Source: Candidatus Vallotiella adelgis (lineage in GTDB: Bacteria; Pseudomonadota; Gammaproteobacteria; Burkholderiales; Burkholderiaceae). From it: a DNA stretch of 64,000 bases. Positions 23,239 through 32,197 of this stretch are shown piece by piece. The position numbers and the translations under genes are program-made. The stretch's first letter is position 1; the number at the start of each line of letters is the position of its first letter. The notes beneath the pieces were generated by a model. It made no database searches and was not told the DNA's origin. It saw nothing but the letters and a program-made list of their open reading frames with translations. The stretch spans positions 434,001 to 498,000 of the forward strand of contig NZ_CP047396.1 of assembly GCF_020541305.1 (NCBI RefSeq). Reading direction: 5' to 3'.

Positions 23239-24549
23239 CTAAGCTATTACGCTCTGTTGCGTTTTCGGACTGACTTTAACCGTTACAATTCGTGGGCCGA
23301 TTCGTTCATTAACAGTGATTAGGCATGAGTCACAGTCAATGATCTGCCCCTGTTGCGGTAATTCACCTAGTTTGTCTAGAATCATACCACCAACTGACTC
23401 GGCCGACTGCTCACCAAAATTTACGCCTAGCAAGTGCTCGAGCGAAACAATCGACAAGCTGCCGCGACCGATTATACTGCCGTCTGATTGACGCTTCCAT
23501 TCAACATCTGTCATGCGCGTATCGTCCTGGATTTGGCCCACTAGCGCTGAAAGTAAGTCAGGTAATGTACAAAAGCCAACTGGTTTCAGTCCAGGACGAC
23601 CGATTACTGCAAAATGAGGCGCACCCGAGCGAAATCGCCGCAGCAGTTCGGGTGCCGGCATTTCAGGCAATATCTCGAGAACAGGGCGTACGAGTGTATA
23701 TAAGTCACGTGATGTATCTCCTCTTAAATGACAAAACAGCAAGTCTTTTACATCGACCATGCCAAGCACTTTATCGCCACTTTCATCAAATAGCGGATAC
23801 CGGCTGTAGCGGCTTTTTTCCGCTAACGCTAGATTCTCGTCGAATAACAGACCCACGTTAAGACTTACTGCGTCACGAAGCGGGCGCATTAGGTCCGATG
23901 CTGTAAGTTCAGCAAACTCTAAAGAGTGCGATAAAGTACTAAGCTCATCGCTTGAAAACTGCCGATGAGATCGGCTTGCACGCACAATTAGCTTCAGCTC
24001 GTCGCGACCATACGGCGCCTCCGTCTGTCCAGCGTCTAATAAGCCAAACCACGCGAGCATCTGATTCGAGCTGATATTAAGTAGTGCAATAGCTGGATAC
24101 ATGGTCCAGTAGAATAGATATAGCGGCACAGCCGTCAGCAGACCAGCGCGCTCTGGCATCCGGATAGCTAGCGATTTCGGCGCAAGCTCACCTGCTACAA
24201 TATGAAGAAACGAAATAATTAAGAACGCTAGAGTCAGTGAAATTGCATCGGCAAACGGCGGCACAATCTGTAATATATTAAATAGTGGAGCGAGCAAATT
24301 AGCAAACGCTGGCTCTCCTAACCAACCTAGGCCTAGCGATGCTAGTGTAATGCCAAGTTGGCAGGCTGACAAATAGGCATCCAGATGGGCGTGAACGCGC
24401 GATAATACGCGCCCCCGCCAGCCGTATTGCCGAGAAATAGCTGCAACTCGTGTGCCACGCAGCTTAACCAGGGAGAATTCCGCAGCTACGAAAAAACCAT
24501 TAAGAAAGACCAGCACTAAAGCAGCAAAAAATGCGAGAAATGTCTGCAT
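23239..24549 (-). CDS. CNNM/CorC-family membrane protein with CBS pair (hemolysin-like)
   Basis: This 436-residue inner-membrane protein belongs to the CNNM/TlyC/CorB family linked to magnesium and other divalent cation transport. The N-terminal domain (about residues 1-190) has three to four hydrophobic helices with the family motif FFVAAEFSLVKLR at about 20-32. A CBS pair follows (about 205-335) with YSRYPLFDE and GFCTLPDLL. The C-terminal CorC/HlyC domain has the IIDCDSCLITVNERIGPRIV segment split near the end. It appears intact. Older names call it hemolysin, but the family is better regarded as a transporter. It stands alone with long non-coding flanks. Confidence 0.88.
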   Translation of the reverse strand: MQTFLAFFAALVLVFLNGFFVAAEFSLVKLRGTRVAAISRQYGWRGRVLSRVHAHLDAYLSACQLGITLASLGLGWLGEPAFANLLAPLFNILQIVPPFADAISLTLAFLIISFLHIVAGELAPKSLAIRMPERAGLLTAVPLYLFYWTMYPAIALLNISSNQMLAWFGLLDAGQTEAPYGRDELKLIVRASRSHRQFSSDELSTLSHSLEFAELTASDLMRPLRDAVSLNVGLLFDENLALAEKSRYSRYPLFDESGDKVLGMVDVKDLLFCHLRGDTSRDLYTLVRPVLEILPEMPAPELLRRFRSGAPHFAVIGRPGLKPVGFCTLPDLLSALVGQIQDDTRMTDVEWKRQSDGSIIGRGSLSIVSLEHLLGVNFGEQSAESVGGMILDKLGELPQQGQIIDCDSCLITVNERIGPRIVTVKVSPKTQQSVIA

Positions 24550-26232
24550 CAGAAAACTCGAACCTAGCTCATCGCCTCGCGGGAAAAAGAGCCATTGTAT
24601 GGCAGTATAATACCGATATTAGATCAACTTAGCTCAACAAGTGCTTGCAATTGCTTATATACCACGCGCGGGCGTGCACGCACAGATTGCTTGTTAGCAG
24701 AAGCTAAGCGTATCAGGAAAAGGGCTATCTGATATTACATAAACTACCTTAGCGCAAGTACTCGGAGATGCTGAAGTACTATCTGAGTTTCTATATCTGT
24801 TCTCACTCAACTTATTGTATACAGCGTGCAATATATTAATCTCTAACTATATGTTAGATGTCGAATATACTAGGGATTATCTCGTCTTGCCGATAATGAG
24901 GCTATTCATAAACTGGTCAGGGGCCAAGCGTAAGACATTAAAGATATACTATACGTCGTTATCACGGGCCTTCAGTGCAAAATATCCAGCACCAAGAGAC
25001 ACAAACTTTACACAATATCACTGGTAGGTATGGAACTCTTAGTACGGCGCCGCAATAGTTTTCAGATTAAGAATAGATGCGTACTGAAGGAAAATACCAG
25101 CTGATTAAGAAAATGACTGCTGCTGCATAGAAGTCGACTGTCTCCTCTAAAACATGCGCCAGGTAGCGTCTTATTTGTTGTCCTTGTAGGTACACCTCAT
25201 TAGTAAAAACACTGTGATGCCCTAAGAATAGGGTTATTCGAAGCAGGCATCACCGGCGATGCCCCTGGAAATTACCAATATCATAATTTCGTTTATCACA
25301 TTATACTCAATAGTAATCTGGGTATGCTGACTATAGCTTATCTCAAGCGAAAATACCTGCCAACCTGATCAGTTGGATCTTTAGCGCAGCGCTGTATTTC
25401 GCTATCATCAGACTATACTGACGATAGCGACGATCTCGAAAGAAGTACTTACGCTTAGGCAGTGCAATTTAGCATCGGCTGTTTAGCTAGGCTATAATAG
25501 CGCGATTCTCGCATAAACAGGTAATAATACCCCCTGGTCTAGCCGCAGTCCATTGCAAGATGATGCGCTGTGTCGATTACAAGCTGTATGCGCGTAACAC
25601 CATAGTCGAAATACTAATTGATTTTCCCATGCGGTGCAGCGCTTGCATGAACAATATTCTCTGAGCAGACGTTCAATAGCATAAAATCCCGAGAGCTCTG
25701 AGAATCAACATTCTGATCACTTTATGACGCTTTATAGGCCGACGTGATATAAGATTGTCATGAAAATGCGAAGCGCACCACACGTGCTAGCTGGCTAGCG
25801 CACTATTACATGCACTTTAGACTCTTAGGGAGGGCTATATATAATACATAATTACTGAGGCTAGTATAGCGTATCTAGTACCTATGACGGTATCGCACAG
25901 TGGCATCACAGCCTATTCGTGAATGACGTGAAGCGATGATATGTTGAATCATATGTTTGCAGCAGAGTCTAGTAAGCATTTCTTGTGCTACCGTGCGTAT
26001 GGGCCTCCCTCTAGACTACTTCGGCAGCGATATACAACGGGCTATTGAGTGCGTCATAGCAAAAATAGAAGGTATTTAGCAATCTCCCTACAGCAATTTT
26101 TGAGTTATTTGCCTTGGCCATGAAGAGCACAGCGGCACTGTGCAGCACAATGAGAGAAATTAGATGGAAAAAGTTATTGAGACTAATCTAGCTAGATCTG
26201 TCAATAGAAATTTTTTATTATTTGATTGAATT
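24550..26232. other. Gene-poor region upstream of the ferredoxin reductase
   Basis: About 1.7 kb without a supportable gene. A 70-codon frame at 24815-25027 has no recognisable similarity. A short protein-like frame starting near 25563 (MRCVDYKLYARNT) may be a fossil but I cannot name it. No RNA gene or insertion sequence is seen. Confidence 0.45.
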
Positions 26233-27237
26233 ATGGCATTTAGCGTAACGCTCCGACAGAGCGGCAAGAAGTTCCAAGTTGAAGCTGACGAACCAGTTCT
26301 TATAGCGGCTCTACGTCAGAGTATCAGATTGCCGTACGGCTGCAAGAATGGCACATGCGGCTTATGTAAAGGCCGGCTCATAGGCGGAAGCACCAAACAA
26401 CGTGCGCATTCATTATCAGCGCTATCGAAGAATGAAGAAGCCCAAGGAATGGCATTATTTTGCTGTACCACGGCACAATCAGATCTAGAAATCGATATTC
26501 ATGAGATCACTGGTATAGGGGACATGCCAGTGAAGAAGCTACCGTGCCGCGTCAATGCGCTAGAGCGCGTGACGCATAATGTAATTGTACTTAAGCTACA
26601 ACTTCCAGCGAATGAGCGGCTGCAATATCTAGCGGGCCAGTATATCCAGTTTATCCTAAAAAACGGTGCTCGCCGCAGCTATTCCATGGCAAATGCGCCG
26701 CATCATCAAGGCCCACTCGAATTGCATATCAGGCATATTCCTGGCGGCAGTTTTACCGATCACGTGTTTAACGCAATACAAAAACGCGATATCCTTCGAT
26801 TTGAGGGTCCGTTCGGCATGTTTTTCCTACGCGAACACTCCGATAAACCAATTGTACTGCTTGCATCAGGAACAGGATTTGCGCCTATCAAAGCAATTAT
26901 CGAGCATGCACGCTTTACAGGTGCTACACGCCCAATGACGCTATATTGGGGTGGCAACCGGCGCAGTGATCTATACTTACTAAATATGGGCGAGCAATGG
27001 GAGCGAGAAGTACCAAGATTTAAATTCATACCAGTCCTCTCCGCACCCAATTCAGACGATAACTGGTGTGGCCGAATCGGCTTAGTTCATCGTGCTGTGA
27101 TCGAGGATTTACCAGACTTATCCAAGTATCAAGTATATGCATGCGGTGCTTCTGCAATGGTCGAGGCCGCGCAGCACGATTTTAGTACGTATCATGGTCT
27201 GCCAGCTCAAGAGTTTTATGCGGACTTATTTTACTAG
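26233..27237 (+). CDS. 2Fe-2S ferredoxin--NAD(P)H reductase (CDP-6-deoxy-delta-3,4-glucoseen reductase-like)
   Basis: This 334-residue flavoprotein reductase passes electrons from NAD(P)H through FAD to an attached plant-type ferredoxin. The N-terminal ferredoxin domain has C37, C42 and C45 in YGCKNGTCGLC and the fourth ligand at C77. The FAD-binding barrel includes RRSYSMANAP and the NAD domain has VLLASGTGFAPIKAI. Burkholderia has a near-identical gene annotated as AscD-like, although no dideoxysugar pathway is present here, so the real partner is unknown. Possible roles are electron supply to an oxygenase or to the desaturase at 36055. It is intact, although a little shorter at the C-terminus than the homologue I remember. 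Three small hairpins follow the stop. Confidence 0.88.
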   Translation: MAFSVTLRQSGKKFQVEADEPVLIAALRQSIRLPYGCKNGTCGLCKGRLIGGSTKQRAHSLSALSKNEEAQGMALFCCTTAQSDLEIDIHEITGIGDMPVKKLPCRVNALERVTHNVIVLKLQLPANERLQYLAGQYIQFILKNGARRSYSMANAPHHQGPLELHIRHIPGGSFTDHVFNAIQKRDILRFEGPFGMFFLREHSDKPIVLLASGTGFAPIKAIIEHARFTGATRPMTLYWGGNRRSDLYLLNMGEQWEREVPRFKFIPVLSAPNSDDNWCGRIGLVHRAVIEDLPDLSKYQVYACGASAMVEAAQHDFSTYHGLPAQEFYADLFY

Positions 27238-27255
27238 TATAGTATATCTAAAAGC

Positions 27256-27319
27256 GTACATCTAACAGGAGATGTACGGTAGCATGTCTATATGACATGC
27301 GCGTTGTTAAACAACAACG
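27256..27319. repeat. Three consecutive perfect hairpins
   Basis: Hairpin 1 has arms GTACATCT/AGATGTAC (27256-27277), hairpin 2 GCATGTC/GACATGC (27282-27300) and hairpin 3 CGTTGTT/AACAACG (27302-27319). They are packed within 64 bp and begin 19 bp after the reductase stop. None is followed by a T-run. The cluster may end or stabilise the upstream transcript. Confidence 0.75.
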
Positions 27320-27481
27320 ATATAGTTCCTGATTTATCATCGATTCTTGCGCCGTACATGCCATCCAGATACTACACTGAGATTAAGCCAATCTTCAATA
27401 GATTAGCTAGAAAATTTTCAGATTCCTGGTCCCGTTGATTGTTACATGCGATTTCATGTCCGTGGGAGGTGGGGGCAGGCG

Positions 27482-28475
27482 ATGAATTCCCGGGACTACC
27501 CAAGCCAATCCCTTACTGTATACAGCCGCGATTGTCCCGACATCGTTTTTCGCACAGTAAGGGATTGTGGCTAAAAGACAAAGCAGTAAGCACTATCTAG
27601 ATTTCAGTTGGGGCTAGGCAAGTCAATGCGCTTGGTGCACTGCAACAACGCAATAATCAACGCATTAAACTAGTAGATGCAACGGCTTATTAAGCCCATT
27701 CCAGCATTCTATAATGAGCCAATGGCACGGATAGCGAAGTTATTGACAAACAACAACTGCTTTCATAGGGTATTTTCGCTAATAGCGGCGCTGAAGCTAA
27801 TCAGGGTACAATCAAGCTCGCACAGAAATGGGAATATCAGTTCAGAGGCGGCACGTGCGCCATTACACATTGCGAAACAGCTTCCAGCCGTGGAAGCGCT
27901 ATATGCAACTTAGGCTTCCGGCTCTCTAAAAGCTGAATTCAATATCTTGACTTTGTTAAAAGTCAGATGGCTCAAAAACTGTTACAGTACTTTTCGCTTA
28001 TCAGCTCAGCGGTATTTAGCCGGATATGATGATCCTAGTAAAGAGAGGGTATTAGCAGCAGCGTGCCACTAGCTGCGCTGCTGGCTCGTGACATGCATAT
28101 GTTTTGAAGCGGTCGATCAGGACGGAGCGTATAACGGAAGCTTGTTGATGACTGCTGTCGGCGAAGCTACAATATTGCCACCAGTCACACCAGACTTCGG
28201 ACATGTATGTAGAAGCGCTGGCTACCAGATCGACTACGCTTGCTCTCCGAATCATACAAGCTTAGTAGAGAGCGCGGCGAAGGTCTACTTCGTGCGTTTT
28301 TCTAGTCAGCTAAGATATTGGGCCTCAATCGTTCTAAAAGCACGTGAGTTATCGCCGGAAGACCTACTGCTAAATGCCGCACACCCTAATTTACATTTAT
28401 GCTAACATTGCACGTGACGCACATAGAGGTCGATCAAATATTTGCGATGCTCGAAAATGTGCTAAATATATATAA
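27482..28475 (+). pseudogene. argD: Acetylornithine/succinylornithine aminotransferase (ArgD family) pseudogene
   Basis: A GGAGG box and ATG at 27482 open a frame MNSRDYPSQSL..PDIVF matching the ArgD N-terminus. Fragments then continue in shifting frames: YLDF near 27600, INALN followed by two stops and PAFYNEPMARIAKLLT near 27690-27750, ANSGAEANQGTIKLAQKW from about 27778, LFAYQLSGI then a stop near 27992, VPLAALLAR near 28060, DQDGAYNGSLLMTAVGEA near 28120, ARELSPEDLLLNAAHPNL near 28345, and EVDQIFAMLENVL near 28435. The central part with the PLP-binding region is mostly deleted and several frameshifts and stops are present. Order and spacing agree with an intact gene of about 1.2 kb. This is a clear recent fossil of an arginine-pathway or catabolic aminotransferase. 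Confidence 0.93.
27506..27567. repeat. Inverted repeat, 14 bp arms, inside the argD fossil
   Basis: CAATCCCTTACTGT at 27506-27519 is the exact reverse complement of 27554-27567, separated by 34 bp. It falls across the first codons of the dead argD-family gene. Confidence 0.8.
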
Positions 28476-28542
28476 TGTAATTATTTATCGCGTAGTTTAC
28501 AAAAGAAAGAGATGCACCCTCCCTTAAAGGAGGTAGTAAATT

Positions 28543-28722
28543 ATGTTTGTCAAGGCCAGCTTCTTTTCCAAGGAAAAATACAGTTCCCCTCAGATGACAC
28601 GTCTTAATAATTACCGTAGATTACTACTATCAGTAATTCTTAGAATAGTTATTACGCAGTCGATTAATCATCTTCAGCACAGTATACGCTTGTGCTGTTA
28701 TACCGCTGCAATTACTAACTAG
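28543..28722 (+). other. Possible small gene of 59 codons with a strong, hairpin-masked ribosome-binding site
   Basis: AAAGGAGGT (28527-28534) lies about 8 bp before an ATG that opens a 59-codon frame starting MFVKASFFSKEKYSSPQM. The GGAGG is complementary to CCTCC at 28518-28522, so the site could be sequestered in a short hairpin. I do not recognise the peptide. It may be a real small gene or the remaining 5' end of a dead one that followed the argD-family gene. Confidence 0.3.
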
Positions 28723-29546
28723 CTAGTCGGGCTAGGATGCTGCTATGAGTGCCCGTTCATCAGAAAGGAAGCACTATATAAAATAGTGTATTTCTATACT
28801 TCGGGGACAATAATCATACTAATCAGACTCGTTAGGTGGTCGTATACAATCTGCTCAGCCATAGAGAATACAAGATCTATTGAGTTCGAATACACTGCGT
28901 AATGTATTCTAACAATTCTTAATCCCTAAAACTATTATACAAATAACCTACTACAGGAAATCTTCATTTTTATTTCTTGATTTTCTGCTTTAGTAGAACT
29001 TACTATTTATCTTTTTTAAGTGTTGGACCGACTTTCAAACGTTACGATCTCGAAAAATTCAATAATCTTTATTTAATCTCGCCTAGATATGATCAGTTTC
29101 TGCTAAAAAATCCAGGGATATATTAAAAGTTATAATTTATGAATTAGAAATATATTTCTAACCTTATTATTCGAGGAGATTACCAAAAAACGAGTCGTAA
29201 AATACACGTATTTTCCCCCTTATTCTTTTCTAGAAAATTTTTAAAAAATAGAAATATTTATGTAAAAAATAAAATTAAAAATATTTATTTTTAATAAATT
29301 ATAGGCGATATAAATAACGACGCTTAGCTACTTGCAGCTCTCACTTAGATAAAATAAGAAAAGAATAGATATTTGGTATATCTACCCGAAAGTGGAAAAA
29401 ACTTATTCTTGTAAAAACTACTAACCCACTACCCACTAGCGATCAGATATCTTCTGACTACTAGTCACCAGTTTAATAGAATATCGAACACAAAACTACA
29501 TAAGCGTGCTGCAGTACCTAAACTAAGAGACTACACGCGAAAAACA

Positions 29547-30539
29547 CTATCTGCAGCGCGACGCTGTTTTATCCCAAAGGTACGATGAGGCTTGCGATGC
29601 CAGCCCTTTTGGTAGTGGGAAGGAAACATGTTCCTGTACACCATCTAGTGTTTGAACATGGCAAGCGCCTAATTGGCGAAGTCGCTCGACGACTGCCTGT
29701 GCCAGCGCCTCTGGTGCTGAAGCACCCGCCGTTACACCAACACTTTGCTTGCCCCTTAACCAGGCGGGATCGATTTGCTCTGGTGCATCTACCATATAGG
29801 CTAGCACACCACGTTTTTCTGCTACTTCTCGCAGGCGATTTGAGTTAGAGCTATTCGGGCTGCCAACGACAATCACGATATCACACTGTGGCGCCATGAA
29901 TTTTACCGCATCCTGCCGGTTCTGCGTCGCGTAGCAAATGTCTTGCTTCTTCGGCGCACAAATAGCGGGAAAGCGTAGCTTCAGTGCGCCGATTACCTCT
30001 ATTACATCATCAATCGATAGCGTAGTCTGCGTCACGTATGCAAGTCTGTTGGAATCGATAACCTCGAGTGCAGCGACATCGTCCGCAGTCTCGACTAAGT
30101 GCATGCCTGCATTGGCTTGCCCCATTGTACCGATAACCTCCGGATGGCCTCGATGGCCGACCATCACAATCTCGAAACCCTCAACATGGAGCTTAGCCAC
30201 CTCCATGTGTACCTTGGTAACTAGCGGACAAGTAGCATCAAAAACCCGTAATCTTTTTTTTAGTGCTTGAGCTCGTACTGCTTTTGGTACTCCGTGCGCG
30301 CTAAATATCAGCGTTGTGCCGTCTGGAACATCGTCAAGAGATTCAACAAATACCGCACCCTTGCTACGCAAGTCTTCCACAACATGTGCATTATGTACAA
30401 TCTCGTGACGCACATAGATCGGCGAACAGAACAGAGTCAATGCGCGTTCGACAATCTCGATTGCTCGGTCGACTCCCGCGCAGAATCCGCGCGGCTGTGC
30501 GAGAAATATTTCGCTTGGATATTTATTTTTTTCGATCAC
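29547..30539 (-). CDS. ispH: 4-hydroxy-3-methylbut-2-enyl diphosphate reductase
   Basis: IspH carries out the last step of the MEP pathway, reducing HMBPP to IPP and DMAPP with a 4Fe-4S cluster. The 330-residue protein has the three cluster cysteines C20 ([10 protein letters not shown]), C104 ([11 protein letters not shown]) and C202 ([11 protein letters not shown]), plus the substrate-binding HEIVHN and HRGHPE motifs. It is full length. In Burkholderia it follows fkpB; here the fkpB remains lie about 200 bp upstream as a pseudogene. It supplies precursors for quinones and the undecaprenyl carrier used by MurJ substrates. Confidence 0.96.
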   Translation of the reverse strand: MIEKNKYPSEIFLAQPRGFCAGVDRAIEIVERALTLFCSPIYVRHEIVHNAHVVEDLRSKGAVFVESLDDVPDGTTLIFSAHGVPKAVRAQALKKRLRVFDATCPLVTKVHMEVAKLHVEGFEIVMVGHRGHPEVIGTMGQANAGMHLVETADDVAALEVIDSNRLAYVTQTTLSIDDVIEVIGALKLRFPAICAPKKQDICYATQNRQDAVKFMAPQCDIVIVVGSPNSSNSNRLREVAEKRGVLAYMVDAPEQIDPAWLRGKQSVGVTAGASAPEALAQAVVERLRQLGACHVQTLDGVQEHVSFPLPKGLASQASSYLWDKTASRCR

Positions 30540-30737
30540 ACTACTTCCTACAGAATTATAATGATCTTAACCATCAGCCTAGATGATGGTTAACTAACAG
30601 GTAGGTAGCATAGAACAGCACGTATGTCTTTCTAACTTTTGGTATGCTTATGTTGAGAAGATTAGCCGATAGAGCACGCACTGCTAAGTGTATTCCATGT
30701 AACTAGATCTATAGGGGAAGCAAGCTTCGTCGATCAT

Positions 30738-31034
30738 CATATTTTCATATAGCGTTGCTAGAAAAGCTCTACACACCAGTTCCTGGATTGCGCGAGCCTA
30801 ATGCCTGCCCCAGTACCAAACGAATAGTTGAGGGATTCTCCAAAATCTTCGTGCCAAGCAGAAAATCCTCTAGAGGTCGCGCAAGCTGTCTTGCCTGCTC
30901 AGAAACAATATTACGGGTTTGTTATTGAGCGCATTAACGATATCCGAACCCCTTTCTAGCGAGAGCTGATTAGAAGCATTAATAATACTCATACGTAAAT
31001 TGAGAATACTATATGCACTACCTCGCACAAGCAC
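30738..31034 (-). pseudogene. fkpB: FKBP-type peptidyl-prolyl isomerase (FkpB/SlpA family) pseudogene
   Basis: Reading the minus strand from about 31034 gives LERGSDIVNALNNKPVILFL, which matches the FkpB pattern GADIVSTFNDKPATLLLG. After a shift to the next frame comes QLARPLEDFLLGTKILE, then TIRLVLGQALGSRNPG, which matches QLAPTLE..LLG...FGPRNPE. A second one-base shift gives ELVCRAFLATLYENM. At least two frameshifts and a stop are present, and the C-terminal third is unrecognisable. The position directly upstream of ispH is the known fkpB-ispH order. Confidence 0.85.
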
Positions 31035-31057
31035 ACCAATGTTTATTTAAAACTACC

Positions 31058-31093
31058 AGGATGACATGGATATTAGTATATCCATGTCATCCT
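31058..31093. repeat. Perfect inverted repeat, 16 bp arms, 4 nt loop
   Basis: AGGATGACATGGATAT (31058-31073) pairs exactly with 31078-31093 around a TAGT loop. It lies just upstream of the dead fkpB and has no T-run on either side. Confidence 0.9.
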
Positions 31094-31512
31094 CGATAAA
31101 CCGATGATTCAATAGTGCGCTGACATATTCTCATTTAGATCAGCAAACCTTCCAAATGTAAGTAACTGTGGTTATTGAAATAATATTCATGTCTAGTGGA
31201 ACACCCTGATCAATAAAGTGCTAATTTCTATTAGACCAATCGGCAGTAGCCACGCGTACGATGCAGTTCGATTGGGTTACCGATTTTCTAAAAAATATCA
31301 ACTGACCACATAGAGAGGTTATTCAGCGTTTCTCATGAAAAGCCGACTAAGACGGCTGTATTATAATATATTTGTTTTCTTTTTCTCGATCCTCCGGACA
31401 CGCATAATTTATTTAGAAGGGTAGTCTCGAGACCCATTGCTAATGCTAGGGTCTATCTGTACAAAGTCGTCTAGTCGTAGACTAGGGGCTAATATGACCA
31501 ATATAGAGTAGA

Positions 31513-31534
31513 TTGATTTTTCTTTGATTTTTCT
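31513..31534. repeat. Tandem duplication of an 11-mer
   Basis: TTGATTTTTCT occurs twice in direct succession about 70 bp upstream of rpmB, possibly within or near its promoter. Confidence 0.85.
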
Positions 31535-31603
31535 GCTACAGTTATATTCTTTCTTGTCAGCTGTTTTATATCATCTAAATTTAAGCGTATTAGGAGTGTT
31601 CTG

Positions 31604-31852
31604 ATGGCACGAAAATGCCAGATTACTGGGAAATCGCCTATTGTCGGCAATAATGTTTCTCATGCGAACAACAAGACCAAGCGTCGCTTTCTCCCAAACC
31701 TTCAATACCGCCGGTTTTGGGTAGAAAGCGAAAGTCGTTGGTTGCGTCTTCGTGTGTCGAACGCAGGCTTACGCCTGATCGACAAAAAAGGTATTGATGA
31801 TGTACTCGAATGCCTACGCTTAGTAAAGCTTAAGGAACTACAACATGGCTAA
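31604..31852 (+). CDS. rpmB: 50S ribosomal protein L28
   Basis: L28 is a large-subunit ribosomal protein. The 82-residue product begins [18 protein letters not shown] and contains [15 protein letters not shown], both diagnostic. An AGGAG box lies 7 bp before the ATG. Its last 8 bases overlap the rpmG start (ATGGCTAA), so the two are translationally coupled. It is slightly longer at the C-terminus than the 77-78 residues usual in relatives. Confidence 0.97.
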   Translation: MARKCQITGKSPIVGNNVSHANNKTKRRFLPNLQYRRFWVESESRWLRLRVSNAGLRLIDKKGIDDVLECLRLVKLKELQHG

Positions 31853-32012
31853 AAGCGCTCGCGATAAAATAAAGCTAGAATCAACAGCGGGAACCGGTCA
31901 TTTTTACACCACGACTAAAAACAAACGTATAATGCCTGAGAAAATAACGATTATGAAGTTTGATCCAGTTGCGCGCAAGCACGTAGAATATAAAGAAGCA
32001 AAGATCAAATAA
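31845..32012 (+). CDS. rpmG: 50S ribosomal protein L33
   Basis: This short gene of 55 codons starts [20 protein letters not shown] and continues with [14 protein letters not shown], a clear L33. It overlaps the rpmB stop by 8 bases, the standard rpmB-rpmG pair. The product lacks the zinc-binding cysteine pairs, so it is the cysteine-free form. A palindromic hairpin lies about 70 bp downstream. Confidence 0.97.
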   Translation: MAKSARDKIKLESTAGTGHFYTTTKNKRIMPEKITIMKFDPVARKHVEYKEAKIK

Positions 32013-32084
32013 TGCAACTTCTAGATCGACCAATTTAAAACTATACGATCTTTTCAAAACCACAAATAAAATTTAACAACTCGG

Positions 32085-32123
32085 GCATCTAAAGACTTTA
32101 GATGCTGTTTCGCAGCTGAAACA
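32085..32123 (+). terminator. Two adjacent hairpins after rpmG, possible terminator
   Basis: GCATCTAAAG/CTTTAGATGC (32085-32105) is followed directly by TGTTTC/GAAACA (32106-32123). The first stem is followed by TGTTT, a weak T-run. It fits the end of the rpmBG transcript, before nadB on the same strand. Confidence 0.5.
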
Positions 32124-32197
32124 GGGGGGGCATCCTCTTTAGTTTTGATTTATAGGCGTAGACTATAAATCATATAGAAGATAAGGAGACCATCCCG

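Larger units (their letters stand above)
27238..29546. other. Non-coding region with hairpin cluster, argD fossil and AT-rich tract
   Basis: These 2.3 kb contain a triple hairpin (27256-27319), an argD-family pseudogene (27482-28475), a short frame with a strong ribosome-binding site (28543-28722), and a strongly AT-rich tract at about 28960-29330; the line at 29221 has 5 G/C in 60 bases. I found no other gene. Confidence 0.6.
30540..31603. other. Region between ispH and rpmB with fkpB fossil
   Basis: This 1.06 kb holds the fkpB pseudogene (30738-31034), a long perfect hairpin (31058-31093) and a tandem duplication (31513-31534). RadC, expected near here in Burkholderia, is not recognisable. 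The rpmB promoter should lie in the last 100 bp. Confidence 0.6.

Noticed and set aside
27256-27319. CRISPR-like array
   Set aside because: The three hairpins have different sequences and no constant direct repeat or spacer pattern. No cas genes are present.
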